A stretch of DNA of 20,063 nucleotides, taken from contig NW_003115530.1 of NCBI RefSeq assembly GCF_000003605.2, forward strand, positions 1 through 20,063, given 5' to 3'. The DNA comes from Saccoglossus kowalevskii (Eukaryota > Hemichordata > Enteropneusta > Harrimaniidae). The notes under the pieces were generated by a model. The model did not search any database. It was not told the origin of the DNA and saw nothing but the letters and a program-made list of their open reading frames with translations. This document shows positions 1 to 8,920 of this stretch, piece after piece (positions within the stretch are counted from its first letter, which is position 1; each line of letters begins with the position of its first letter). Made by a program: the position numbers and the translations under genes.

Positions 1-156
1 AGCGACGATAAAAACACACGCTAAAAACGCAAGGGCTCATGGGTAGACGATTGTTTGTAAACAATGACACGCTATGGCCATTTGGCACATGCGCAGATGT
101 GGACTCCCCGCTTTAACTCTCAGTAACAATAAATGGCTTTATAGTGTAATCACAAC
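1..156. other. Unrecognised left flank, possibly host DNA
   Basis: This stretch has no counterpart in any of the four element copies, their leaders or the LTRs, so it is probably host DNA at the left end of the array. I see no convincing coding region. The only visible structure is a small imperfect palindrome at 51-64 (TTGTTT, 2-base spacer, AAACAA), which contains a forkhead-like GTAAACA by sequence alone. If the array end is at 157, bases 152-156 (ACAAC) would be one half of a target-site duplication. The other half would lie beyond the right edge, so this cannot be tested here. Confidence 0.55.
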
Positions 157-163
157 TGTTACG
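157..163 (-). repeat. Probable 7-bp remnant of the copy A 3' LTR
   Basis: The seven bases TGTTACG are identical to the outermost left end (plus strand) of LTR1, LTR2 and LTR3, and they lie exactly where the outer edge of the 3' LTR of copy A should be. Integrase sequence follows at once from about 164. I read this as a deletion that removed the rest of the LTR, the PPT, the RNase H, the RT and the C-terminal part of the integrase. Only 0-1 base of microhomology is visible at the joint. A 7-bp match could be chance, hence the moderate score. Confidence 0.5.
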
Positions 164-2703
164 TACCTTTCTAATGCTCCCTGAGACTGAGGATGATAAG
201 CAGAGGATTTAAGCTGACTCACCCCCAGCTGATGCATAACTTCCTGAAATAACCCAGACATAAAGTTTGTTCCCTTGGTCAGACTGAATTTCTTTAGGAA
301 GACCATACCTTGTAAAAAATGCACCAATGCCTCCACCACTACCTTAGCAGTTATAGTTTTCAAAGGCACTACCTCAGGATACCTAGTGGCCATATCCATG
401 ATTGTTATCATAAAACGAAAACCTGTCTTGGTTCTAGGCAATGGGCCAACACAATCAACCAACACCTTACTGAATGGCTCACCAAATGCTGGGATAGGCA
501 CCAAAGGGGCAGGCTTAATAGCAGGCTGGGGTTTTCCGACAACCTGACAAGTATGCCACGTTTTGCAGTAGTCAACCACGTCTCTATGTAACTTGGGCCA
601 GTAAAAATGTGCCATTATTCTGGCTTCAGTCTTTCTTATACCCAAGTGCCCAGCCACAGGGATAGAATGAGCTATTCTAAGTATCTCATGCCGATAACAG
701 TGAGGCACCACTATTTGGTGAACTTGCGTCCAGTCCTCATCAGCTTGGGAACTGGGAGGTCGCCACTTCCTCATTAAAACACCATCCTTCATATAACACT
801 TCGGAAGATTTTCAGCCTCATTCTCACTCAATGCAATCGCCATTAGCTCTTTCAAGGTGAAATCTGCTTCTTGCTGCTCTACTAGTGAAGAGTGACTGAA
901 GTCAGTCTTAATCTCACGACCATCCTTCAAATCACCAAAGAAAGTCTCCGCTAACCACACACACCAGAGTCTTCCTTCACTACCTCTGACACCAGCTCAT
1001 CCTGTCTCTCCTTACTAGTTTGTGACCTAGTAACAACACACGCAGGGAATATACCAGGATATAATTCAAGCAACTCTTCAGTCTTGTCATTAACCCCAGG
1101 CTTAGAAGAAACCACGGGGAATACACTCACCTTACCCCCAGCCAGGTCATTACCCAGCAGAAAAGTAACGCCCTCTATCGGCAAGGACTTGACCACACCA
1201 ACAATCACATCTCCAGTGACCAAATCAGACCTCAACTCGACATTATACAAGGGAACAGACTCATAACCACCTCCAATACCCTGAACCAGCACACTGGCAT
1301 CTGTATTTACATTATCTAAAGATAATACACCAGCCAACATTAAAGACTGAGCTGCCCCAGTATCTCTGAGTATAACTACAGGCTTACTATAACTAGCCTT
1401 ACCAAGGGATACCTCACCCTTTGACACGAAGTTTTTATACTCTTCAGGTACATCAAAAATTCCACATCTTTTTCCAGGCATTGCTGAACTCCCGACTACT
1501 TTCCTAACAGGGTCTCTAACACTGGCAAATGCTACTGGCTTTCTCCACTGCCTCATTATTCTTCAACTTGAAACACTCTGCCCTCACATGCCCTGGCTTT
1601 TTACAATAGTAACAAAGAGGTTTTTCCCATACTCTCTTGTTCTCAGCTGGTTTAGGCGTTACAGACTGACTTTTAGTACTCTCACCACTAGCCCCACCGT
1701 CCAATGCACCATTAGCACCACGGGAACGCTTATTATTCCATCTGGGGGAATAGGACTTTACACTCTTCTTATGGGTTAATTCATAATCATCAGCTACAGC
1801 AGCTGCATTTCTAATATTTTTCACTTTATGCTCATCAAGGTGGGTTTTAATATCTAGGGGAATGCTATCTTGAATTCCTCCAACAACACTACCTCCCGCA
1901 AACTACAAAAATCTTTCTCTGCCTGGAGGGACCTATACCATTTATCAAAAACTAGCTCTTTCTCCCTAGCAAACTCAACAAATGTTTGCCCACCGGTACG
2001 CTGCAAATGCCTAAATCTCTGTCTATAAGCTTCGGGCACTAATTCATAGGCTGACTGAACTGCAGCTTTGACAAACTCATAATCTGAATACTGCTCCTCA
2101 TCAAGGGTGGAACATACTTCGCTAGCTTTTCCAGTAAATACGCTATGCAACAACAAGGTCCAATAACGTTCAGGCCATGCAAGTCGTTCGGCAATTTTCT
2201 CAAATGACAAAAATAGGTATCCACGTCCTGCTCATGAAATCTCGGCACTAATTTAATTTCCCGAGCCATAACAAATCCCTGAACTTTACCACCACCATAC
2301 CTAAACCCAAACTATGACCCACTAGGACCACTTCTATTAAGTTCCTGCTCTAATCTCATCTTTTCCAACTCAAAATTTCTTTCCTTTTCCCTTTCTTGTC
2401 TTTCCTTTTCCTTTTCCCTTTCTTGTCTTTCTAATCTCTCTTTTTCCCATGTTATCTTAGCTAGAACTACCTGGCTGTCAAGAGAATCTCATCTTCCTCT
2501 TCTTCCTCCTCCCTAACTAGCCGCAAATGTTCACTTAATACTCGCACCATCTTAGATTTCAACATACCTGTCAGTGTTTCACCAATACCTAGGTATTCCC
2601 CAAGGGCCTTCAACTCATCTTTGCGCAATGCCTCTACATCTTTAACACATACACTGGCAGATTTCAGAAATCTTTCGGCATTAAACTCTACACTAGAAGT
2701 CAT
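164..2703 (-). pseudogene. gag-pol: Copy A gag-protease-integrase remnant
   Basis: The ATG at 2703 matches the Gag start of the other copies. Compared with copies B-D the frame is broken by an indel cluster near 2480-2500 (next to the poly-Glu tract), an amber codon at 2312-2314 in place of Glu, and a 1-base loss in an A-run near 2210. Further on there is a 1-base loss near 1870, a 1-base gain near 1555 and a 2-base gain in an AC run near 958-962. Inside the integrase core a 1-base loss near 315 and a 1-base gain near 271 cancel. Between them the protein is out of frame, and this removes the second catalytic Asp (SDQG reads LTKG). The CCHC knuckle and the protease DTG triad can still be read. 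Coding ends at the deletion joint with flank, just past the third catalytic residue (Glu). Confidence 0.88.
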
Positions 2704-3047
2704 GATTGGAGAGGTGTTAGATAAAATATTTTACCATACAAATATTACGCAAATAAGACTCGAATGCACCTTAACCCTAAAACAAAAGGTATCAACACAA
2801 TATCCAAAATTTACGCAATATAATAGAGTGAACAATTATATACCCACAATATTCATCAAATATATTCAATAGTAAGCAAATTATCAGTATGCTTTGTTTG
2901 ACCTGTTACAGAACTACGACAGTACGGATTAATACATATCCATGCATAACCAAACAAAATTCAGTACAATTTAAATTCATTAGTACGGCCACCAAACGCA
3001 ATTCAATCATTTATATATTAGAATGTACCATAACAATTCGTGTCGTA
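2704..3047 (-). other. Copy A 5' leader (PBS to gag ATG)
   Basis: This is an A+T-rich, non-coding stretch between the primer binding site and the Gag start. It aligns throughout with 8554-8900 and 14507-14852. In elements of this type the leader usually holds dimerisation and packaging signals, but I cannot identify one by eye. Short plus-strand open frames here are not kept intact in the other copies and are not credible genes. Confidence 0.75.
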
Positions 3048-3064
3048 TCCTGGCACGCTCGCCA
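3048..3064 (-). promoter_or_regulatory. Primer binding site, tRNA-Arg-like (copy A)
   Basis: The plus strand reads TCCTGGCACGCTCGCCA, which has the form of a tRNA 3' end: T-stem, acceptor, discriminator G and CCA. It lies 3 bases from the LTR edge, where a minus-strand PBS should be. From memory the best fit is animal tRNA-Arg (ACG type), with about 2 mismatches in 17. The exact tRNA is not certain. Confidence 0.75.
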
Positions 3065-3067
3065 ATT

Positions 3068-3864
3068 TGTTACGAACGGGAATACGAGATAGTCTCCCGC
3101 GAACCTGGCCGCCAATATCTCGCACTCCAGAACGCAACACTAAAGGGTCAAACAAAGGCACACAGTCAGGATATGTCCAATAATACTAATTTAATAATAC
3201 AATAAGCATAAACCAATAACAGGAGTGATATAAATCACAAACCGGTCAACAATATACATCACAATAAATATAACATTAATGATAATAGCCCAGCTCGGAA
3301 TTGCCTACCCTACCGAAGTGCAGAACTCGTACTGCGTAGCTTCAGCAATAGTACAGTTAATCACAGCAACGTCGACGGCGATATCAGTTATACAGCTCCA
3401 AACTACGAGGTCTCGGGGAATGCAAATTACACGACACTGACCGTAATGTTACACGACTTCCATACCGTCTGTGCAGAGAAAAGACCAAGCTCAGCAAACC
3501 ACGCTTTCTGGCGCAACACAGGTCTTTGGATAAAGTTGGTTTTACAGCGCAGAACCAAAGCAGGCTGTTTTGCATCTATTAGTCTCACATGCCGAATTGG
3601 TCACGCATTATCTTGAGACATACGTTGGCTGCCACGTTGACACTGCACCGGAGCTGAGCTGAACTGCACTGCACTGGTCGGGAGCTGGGTGACAACTGAC
3701 TAACTCATGTTCCCGTTCGTCTTGCACAAGCACGAACAAACGAATATTAATTAGCAATGACAATACATGCTGTCTATTCTAATTCCGCAGCTGGGCAAGC
3801 CTCACTGGCTAACTGGGATTATCAAAATGCATTTGTTTTACAGCAAAAATAGAATATCATAACA
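3068..3864 (-). repeat. LTR1 (797 bp), 5' LTR of copy A and 3' LTR of copy B
   Basis: On the plus strand it begins TGTTACGAAC and ends in TCATAACA, giving TG...CA ends with a 5-bp perfect terminal inverted repeat (TGTTA/TAACA). The left edge is set by the 3-base ATT spacer next to the PBS, and the right edge by the PPT. It is the most diverged of the three LTRs. For example, it has small differences near 3710-3720 and 3820-3840 where LTR2 and LTR3 agree with each other. It carries no protein gene. Confidence 0.92.
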
Positions 3865-3872
3865 TCTCCCCC
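3865..3872 (-). promoter_or_regulatory. Polypurine tract of copy B
   Basis: The sense strand reads GGGGGAGA and abuts the TG of the 3' LTR. A run of T (sense strand, 3877-3882) sits just upstream, like the U-box seen beside many retroelement PPTs. This would prime plus-strand DNA synthesis. Confidence 0.85.
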
Positions 3873-3880
3873 ATACAAAA

Positions 3881-3910
3881 AAGAACGCTTTTCTAAAGAA
3901 ATGCGTTCTT
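3881..3910 (-). repeat. 30-nt 3' UTR hairpin, copy B
   Basis: This is an inverted repeat with an 8-bp outer stem (AAGAACGC/GCGTTCTT), a single mismatch, a 5-bp inner stem (TTTCT/AGAAA) and a 2-base loop. It lies between the RNase H stop and the PPT and is found in the same place in copies C and D. Confidence 0.75.
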
Positions 3911-3955
3911 CAAACTACAAATCCAAACTCTTAATGCAATTTTACATAACAATTC

Positions 3956-4174
3956 TCAAACTCGTGATAAAGCATCAGATAATACATTATCTTTTCCAGC
4001 TATATGTACTATTTTCAAAGAGTATGGTTGTAGCATCAAACTCCAGCGAAATAAACGATGACTCTTGGTTTTAAATTTTTCCAAAAACACAAGTGGATTA
4101 TGATCCGTATAAATGGTGATAGGACCATTGCCATTCGTCACATATATCTCAAAATGTTGGAGAGATAATACCAA
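3956..4174 (-). CDS. RNase H C-terminal fragment, copy B
   Basis: This is the end of the polyprotein. It contains the TDHNPL motif, whose Asp is a catalytic RNase H residue in the family, and ends in the conserved DALSRV just before the stop. It is separated from the rest of RNase H by the amber codon at 4190-4192. On its own it is too short to fold as a complete RNase H, so it is best read as part of the pseudogene. Confidence 0.7.
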   Translation of the reverse strand: MVLSLQHFEIYVTNGNGPITIYTDHNPLVFLEKFKTKSHRLFRWSLMLQPYSLKIVHIAGKDNVLSDALSRV

Positions 4175-4221
4175 GCTAAAAGTTTCCTTCTAAATTGTAG
4201 AATACCGTTTTTGGTGTACAT

Positions 4222-4743
4222 TTAATTTTCTTGAAAATAAACTGGTTTCGCAACTCCAAAGTCATCTTCCTGGAGCAACACGCCCCCAACGCCAATATCA
4301 CTAGCATCAATCGCTAACCAAAAAGACTTGCTGAAATTTGGAGCAGCCAAAATGGGCTCTCTTATTAACACAGCTTTAATCTTTGCGAATGCCTGTTCAC
4401 ATTCATCTGACCAAATAAACTTCACCTTCGTACTTAGCAAATTGGTAAGTGGAGCCACAACCTCACTATAGTTTGCCACAAACTTTCGATAGAAACCAGA
4501 CATGCCCAAAAATCTAAGGATTTCTCGTTTTGATTTTGGAGCCGGAAAGTTGACAACGGCTTTAACCTTGGCGAGTCGTGGCAACACTTTACCTTGACCT
4601 ATGACATGACCTAAATAGGTCACCTTAGCTTTAGCAAACTCACTTTTGGTCAAGTTTACAACCAAATTGGCCCATGTGAGCTTCTCGAACAATTTTCTGA
4701 GATGGAGCAAATGACTTTCCCAATTTTCGCTATAGATGACCAT
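4222..4743 (-). CDS. RT thumb/connection and RNase H N-terminal fragment, copy B
   Basis: The open stretch begins just after the DD of YIDD and includes the RT thumb region, the conserved LGHVIGQGKV and RFLGMSGFYRKF motifs typical of gypsy elements, and the AIDASD start of RNase H with its first catalytic Asp. It ends in a frameshift around 4230-4242. The apparent start Met is an accident of the amber codon immediately upstream and is not a real initiation site. Confidence 0.75.
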   Translation of the reverse strand: MVIYSENWESHLLHLRKLFEKLTWANLVVNLTKSEFAKAKVTYLGHVIGQGKVLPRLAKVKAVVNFPAPKSKREILRFLGMSGFYRKFVANYSEVVAPLTNLLSTKVKFIWSDECEQAFAKIKAVLIREPILAAPNFSKSFWLAIDASDIGVGGVLLQEDDFGVAKPVYFQEN

Positions 4744-5024
4744 ATCATCAATCTACACAACACAATTTGGTACACCTTGTATTACTCTATCCATTAGGCG
4801 CTGGAAGGTTGCTGGAGCGTTTTTCATGCCAAATGGAAGAACTTTACAATGAAACAAACCATCAGGCGTGACAAAGGCTGATATTTCTTTGGCCTTATTA
4901 GTCAGAGGAACCTGCCAATAACCTTTAAGTAAATCTACTTTACTGATGTACTTTGCTTTCCCAACTTTGTCAATGCAATCTTCAATTCTGGGAAGAGGAT
5001 AAGAGTCAGTAACAGTTAAAGCAT

Positions 5025-6221
5025 TTACCGTACGGAATCAATACAAAATCTCAAAGAACCATCAGGTTTGGGGATGAGAACAATGGGAGAACTCCAGCTA
5101 CTCTGACTGGGTTCGATTATATCATGCTGTAACATGTACTGAACCTCCTTCCTAACCTTGGCCAACTTAACAGGGTTGAGTCTGTATGGCGCCTGCTTAA
5201 TGGGGATAGCCTTACCGACATCCACATCATGCCAAGCCAAAGTGGTACGACCCAATTCATCAGAACACAAATGTTGAAATTCAAAAATCAACTCGCAAAA
5301 ACTTTCTCTTTGAGACTCAGGTAAATAGCTCAACAAAGACGACAAGTTGGATAAGGTCTCAGAATTGGATAATACAGCAGTTTGTGGATCCAGTTGTGAC
5401 ATATCAAACTCTCCAGGATCAGGATCATCTTCGCGCTCAAAAGTATGATTACCAGAACCAACTACACCTATCATCTTATGGGGTTCTCCCTTACAATCAA
5501 AATACTTCTTTATCATGTTAATATGACAAACTCGTTGATGTTTTCGGCGATCAGGGGTACTAATTAAATAATTGACCTCACTAAGTTTCTTTTTAATCTC
5601 ATAGGGCCCACTAAACTTAGCAGCTAATTGCTCACCCACTAACGGTAATAATACTAAGACCTTGTCACCTGGGCTAAACTGGCGTGCTTTTGCATTTCTA
5701 TCAGACTTCTTTTTCGTAACATTCTGGGACACCTTAAGATGTTCAGCAGCTATCTCGCCTGCTTTAAAATAGCGTTCTCGAAACTTGCATATATAATCTA
5801 GCATATTGGTCTCTGGCTCAGCAACTAGAAACTTTTCTTTTAGAAGCTTCAGGGGACCCCTGACATTATGACCATACACAAGTTCAAATGGACTAAACCC
5901 TGTAGAGTCACTGGGAGTGTCCCTAGTAGCAAACAATACAAGGGGTATTCCCTTATCCCAATCCTCCGGACACTCTGTACAGTATGACCCGAGCATGTTC
6001 TTCAAAGTTTGATGATACCTTTCTAATGCTCCCTGAGACTGGGGATGATAAGCAGAGGATTTGAGCTGACTCGCCCCCAGCTGATGCATAACTTCCTGAA
6101 ATAACCCAGACATAAAGTTTGACCCTTGGTCAGACTGAATTTCTTTAGGAAGACCATACCTTGTAAAAAAATGCACCAATGCCTCCACCACTACCTTAGC
6201 AGTTATAGTTTTCAAAGGCAC
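5025..6221 (-). CDS. Integrase core and C-terminal domain, linker and RT start, copy B
   Basis: In order this holds the second catalytic Asp (SDQGSNF), the Tyr-His-Pro-Gln-Ser segment and the catalytic Glu (ALERYH), a basic C-terminal part with a GPY/F-like motif (FSGPYEIKKKL), an acidic linker, and RT fingers (PYRLNP, SSPIVLIPKPDGSLRFCID). It is about 400 codons long. It proves that integrase lies upstream of RT in one frame, because no stop or LTR separates them. I see no chromodomain after the GPY/F segment. Confidence 0.88.
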   Translation of the reverse strand: MPLKTITAKVVVEALVHFFTRYGLPKEIQSDQGSNFMSGLFQEVMHQLGASQLKSSAYHPQSQGALERYHQTLKNMLGSYCTECPEDWDKGIPLVLFATRDTPSDSTGFSPFELVYGHNVRGPLKLLKEKFLVAEPETNMLDYICKFRERYFKAGEIAAEHLKVSQNVTKKKSDRNAKARQFSPGDKVLVLLPLVGEQLAAKFSGPYEIKKKLSEVNYLISTPDRRKHQRVCHINMIKKYFDCKGEPHKMIGVVGSGNHTFEREDDPDPGEFDMSQLDPQTAVLSNSETLSNLSSLLSYLPESQRESFCELIFEFQHLCSDELGRTTLAWHDVDVGKAIPIKQAPYRLNPVKLAKVRKEVQYMLQHDIIEPSQSSWSSPIVLIPKPDGSLRFCIDSVR

Positions 6222-6258
6222 TACCTCAGATACCTAGTGGCCATATCCATGATTGTTA

Positions 6259-8553
6259 TCATAAAACGAAAACCTGTCTTGTTTCTAGGCAATGGGCCAA
6301 CACAATCAACCAACACCTTACTGAATGGCTCCACCAAATGCTGGGATAAGCACAAAGGGCAGGCTTAATAGCAGGCTGGGGTTTTCCTACAACCTGACAA
6401 GTATGACACGTTTTGCAGTAGTCAACCACGTCTCTATGTAATTTGGGCCAGTAAAAATGTGCCATTATTCTGGCATCAGTCTTTCTTATACCCAAGTGCC
6501 CAGCCACAGGGATAGAATGAGCTATTCTAAGTATCTCATGCTGATAAGAGTGAGGCACCACTATTTGGTGAACTACCGTCCAGTCCTCATCAGCTGGGGA
6601 ACTGGGAGGTCGCCACTTCCTCATTAAAACACCATCCTTCATGTAACAACACTTCGGAAGATTTTCAGCCTCATTCTCACTCAATGCACTCGCCATTAGC
6701 TCTTTCAAGGTGCAATCTGCTTCTTGCTGCTCTACTAGTGAAGAGTGACTGAAGTCAGTCTTAATCTCACTACCATCCTTCAAATCACCAAAGAAAGTCT
6801 CCGCTAACCACACACCAGAGTCTTCCTTCACTACCTCTGACACCAGCTCATCCTGTCTCTCCTTACTAGTTTGTGACCTAGTAACACACGCAGGGAATAT
6901 ACCAGGATATAATTCAAGCAACTCTTCAGTCTTGTCATTAACCACAGGCTTACAAGAAACCACGGGGAGTACACTCACCTTACCCCCAGCCAGGTCATTA
7001 CCCAGTAGAAAAGTAACGCCCTCTATCGGCAAGGACTTGACCACACCAACAGTCACATCTCCAGTGACCAAATCAGACCTCAACTTGACATTATACAAGG
7101 GAACAGACTCATAACCACCTCCAATACCCTGAACCAGCACACTGGCATCTGTATTTACATTATCTAAAGGTAATACACCAGCCAACATTAAAGACTGAGC
7201 TGCCCCAGTGTCTCTGAGTATAACTACAGGCTTACTATCACTAACCTTACCAAGGGATACCTCACCCTTTGACACGAAGTTTTTATACTCTTCAGGTACA
7301 TCAAGAATTCCACATCTTTTTCCAGGCATGGCTGAACTCCCTACTACTTTCCTAACAGGGTCTCTAACCCTGGCAAATGCTACTGGCTTTCTCCACTGCC
7401 TCTCATTCTTCAACTTGAAACACTCTGCCCTCACATGCCCTGGCTTCTTACAATAGTAACAAAGAGGTTTTTCCCATACTCTCTTGTTCTCAGCTGGTTT
7501 AGGTGTTACAGACTGACTTTTAGTACTCTCACCACTAGCCTCACCGTCCAATGCACCATTAGCACCACGGGAACGCCTATTATTCCATCTGGAGGAATAG
7601 GACTTTACACTCTTCTTATGGGTTAATTCATAATCATCGGCCACAGCAGCTGCATTTCTAATATTTTTCACTTTATGCTCATCAAGGTGGGTTTTAATAT
7701 CTAGGGGAATGCTATCTTTGAATTCCTCCAACAACACTACCTCCCGTAAACTACAAAAATCTTTCTCTGCCTGGAGGGACCTATACCATTTATCAAAAAC
7801 TAGCTCTTTCTCCCTAGCAAACTCAACAAATGTTTGCCCACAAGTATGCTGCAAATGCCTAAATCTCTGTCTATAAGCTTCGGGCACTAATTCATAGGCT
7901 GACTGAACTGCAGCTTTCACAAATTCATAATCGGAATACTGCTCCTCATCAAGAGTGGAACATACTTCGCTAGCTTTTCCAGTAAACACGCTATGCAACA
8001 ACAAGGTCCAATAACGTTCAGGCCATGCAAGTCGTTTGGCAATTTTCTCAAATGACAAAAAATAGGTATCCACGTCCTGCTCTTGAAATCTCGGTACTAG
8101 TTTAATTTCCCGAGCCATATCAAATTCCTGAACTTTACCACCACCATATCTAAACCCAAACTCTGACCCACTAGGACCACTTTTATTAAGTTCCTGCTCT
8201 AATCTCATCTTTTCCAACTCAAAATTTCTTTCCTTTTCCCTTTCTTGTCTTTCCTTTTCCCTTTCCCGTTCTTGTCTTTCTAATTTCTCTTTTTCCCATG
8301 CTATCTTAGCTAGAAGTACCTGGCTGTCAACAGACATCTCTTCCTCCTCTTCCTCCTCCTCCTCAACTAACCGCAAATGTTCACTTAATACTCGCACCAT
8401 CTTAGATTTCAACATACCTGACAGTGTTTCACCAATACCTAGGTATTCCCCAAGGGCCTTCAACTCATCTTTGCGCAATGCCTCTACATCTTTAACACAT
8501 ACACTGGCAGATTTCAGAAAACTTTCAGCATTAAACTCTACACTAGAAGTCAT
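6259..8553 (-). CDS. Gag, protease and integrase N-terminal part, copy B
   Basis: Residues about 22-63 resemble a SAP motif (LRKDELKALGEYLGI). A run of Glu follows at about 64-72, then a charged Glu/Arg/Lys coiled coil at about 80-130, and then the Gag capsid-like region. The CCHC zinc knuckle is at about 365-378 (C-x2-C-x4-H-x4-C). The protease Asp-Thr-Gly triad is at about 448-450, with LLGNDL downstream. The integrase zinc finger is at about 679-719 (H-x6-H-x29-C-x2-C). The last 33 or so residues are out of frame because of indels near 6329-6360. The start is chosen because the same Met and N-terminal sequence recur in copies A and C. This is the best preserved Gag in the window. Confidence 0.9.
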   Translation of the reverse strand: MTSSVEFNAESFLKSASVCVKDVEALRKDELKALGEYLGIGETLSGMLKSKMVRVLSEHLRLVEEEEEEEEEMSVDSQVLLAKIAWEKEKLERQEREREKERQEREKERNFELEKMRLEQELNKSGPSGSEFGFRYGGGKVQEFDMAREIKLVPRFQEQDVDTYFLSFEKIAKRLAWPERYWTLLLHSVFTGKASEVCSTLDEEQYSDYEFVKAAVQSAYELVPEAYRQRFRHLQHTCGQTFVEFAREKELVFDKWYRSLQAEKDFCSLREVVLLEEFKDSIPLDIKTHLDEHKVKNIRNAAAVADDYELTHKKSVKSYSSRWNNRRSRGANGALDGEASGESTKSQSVTPKPAENKRVWEKPLCYYCKKPGHVRAECFKLKNERQWRKPVAFARVRDPVRKVVGSSAMPGKRCGILDVPEEYKNFVSKGEVSLGKVSDSKPVVILRDTGAAQSLMLAGVLPLDNVNTDASVLVQGIGGGYESVPLYNVKLRSDLVTGDVTVGVVKSLPIEGVTFLLGNDLAGGKVSVLPVVSCKPVVNDKTEELLELYPGIFPACVTRSQTSKERQDELVSEVVKEDSGVWLAETFFGDLKDGSEIKTDFSHSSLVEQQEADCTLKELMASALSENEAENLPKCCYMKDGVLMRKWRPPSSPADEDWTVVHQIVVPHSYQHEILRIAHSIPVAGHLGIRKTDARIMAHFYWPKLHRDVVDYCKTCHTCQVVGKPQPAIKPALCAYPSIWWSHSVRCWLIVLAHCLETRQVFVL
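8228..8275 (-). repeat. Gag heptad minisatellite, copy B (2 units)
   Basis: Two units of a 21-bp repeat encode Arg/Glu/Lys/Gln-rich heptads of the Gag coiled coil, with a 6-bp extension in the second. Copy A has the same number at about 2379-2426. Confidence 0.75.
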
Positions 8554-8900
8554 GATTGGAGAGGTGTCAGATACAATATTTTACAATACAAATATTACGC
8601 AAATAAGACTCGAATGCACCTTAGCCCTAAAATAAAAGGTATCAAAACAATATCCAAAATTTACGCAATATAATAGAGTGACCAATTATATACCCACAAT
8701 ATTCATCAAATATATTCAATAGTAAGCAAATTATCAGTATGCTTTGTTTGACCTGTTACAGAAATACGACAGTACGGATCAATACATACCCATGGTACGT
8801 AACCAAACAAAATTCAGTACAATTTAAATTCATTAGTACGGCCACCAAACGCAATTCAAGCATTTATATATTAGAATGTACCATAACAATTCGTGTCGTA
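8554..8900 (-). other. Copy B 5' leader
   Basis: This A+T-rich non-coding stretch lies between PBS and gag. It matches the leaders at 2704-3047 and 14507-14852 with scattered substitutions and 1-base indels. I see no reliable gene or fold in it. Confidence 0.75.
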
Positions 8901-8917
8901 TCCTGGCACGCTCGCCA
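8901..8917 (-). promoter_or_regulatory. Primer binding site, tRNA-Arg-like (copy B)
   Basis: The 17 bases are identical to the PBS of copies A and C, with the same 3-base ATT spacer to the LTR edge. Confidence 0.75.
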
Positions 8918-8920
8918 ATT

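Larger units (their letters stand above)
157..3864 (-). mobile_element. Element copy A, 3'-truncated
   Basis: In sense orientation this copy runs from LTR1 (3864-3068) through PBS, leader, gag, protease and the first part of integrase, and stops about codon-for-codon after the catalytic Glu of integrase. RT, RNase H, PPT and nearly all of its 3' LTR are missing. It is the most decayed copy and marks the left limit of the array. Confidence 0.85.
3956..8553 (-). pseudogene. gag-pol: Copy B gag-pol polyprotein, interrupted
   Basis: This would be a single fused Gag-Pol frame from the ATG at 8553 to the TGA at 3956-3958. Lesions in sense order: a cluster of one gain and two losses at about 6329-6360, and a 1-base loss near 6229, both in the integrase core. 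A 1-base loss near 5035 sits at the start of RT motifs. An amber codon at 4753-4755 replaces the Tyr of the YIDD motif. A net 4-base loss lies near 4230-4242 in RNase H, and an amber codon at 4190-4192 replaces a Glu. Gag and protease are uninterrupted. The copy lacks about 12 bases that C and D have in the acidic linker between integrase and RT (around 5430). It also lacks 3 bases near 6882, which stays in frame. Confidence 0.92.

Noticed and set aside
51-64. Regulatory palindrome in the left flank
   Set aside because: It is short and imperfect, and it has no associated gene in the window to support a role.
275-591. Plus-strand open frames opposite the integrase
   Set aside because: They are antisense shadows of integrase coding sequence and have no recognisable motif.
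3048-3064. A tRNA gene
   Set aside because: Only the 3' end of a tRNA is present, at the PBS position; there is no cloverleaf upstream.
2889-3092. 67-68-codon plus-strand frames in the leaders (also at 8739 and 14691)
   Set aside because: They recur only because the leader and LTR recur. They run across the PBS into the LTR, lie antisense to the element and show no protein features.
3068-3864. Solo LTRs unrelated to the neighbouring internal regions
   Set aside because: Each LTR is flanked directly by a PBS on one side and a PPT on the other, so it belongs to both adjacent internal regions.
3865-3955. An env gene or third open frame between RNase H and the 3' LTR
   Set aside because: Only about 90 bases separate the stop from the LTR in every copy, enough for a short 3' UTR with a hairpin and PPT only.
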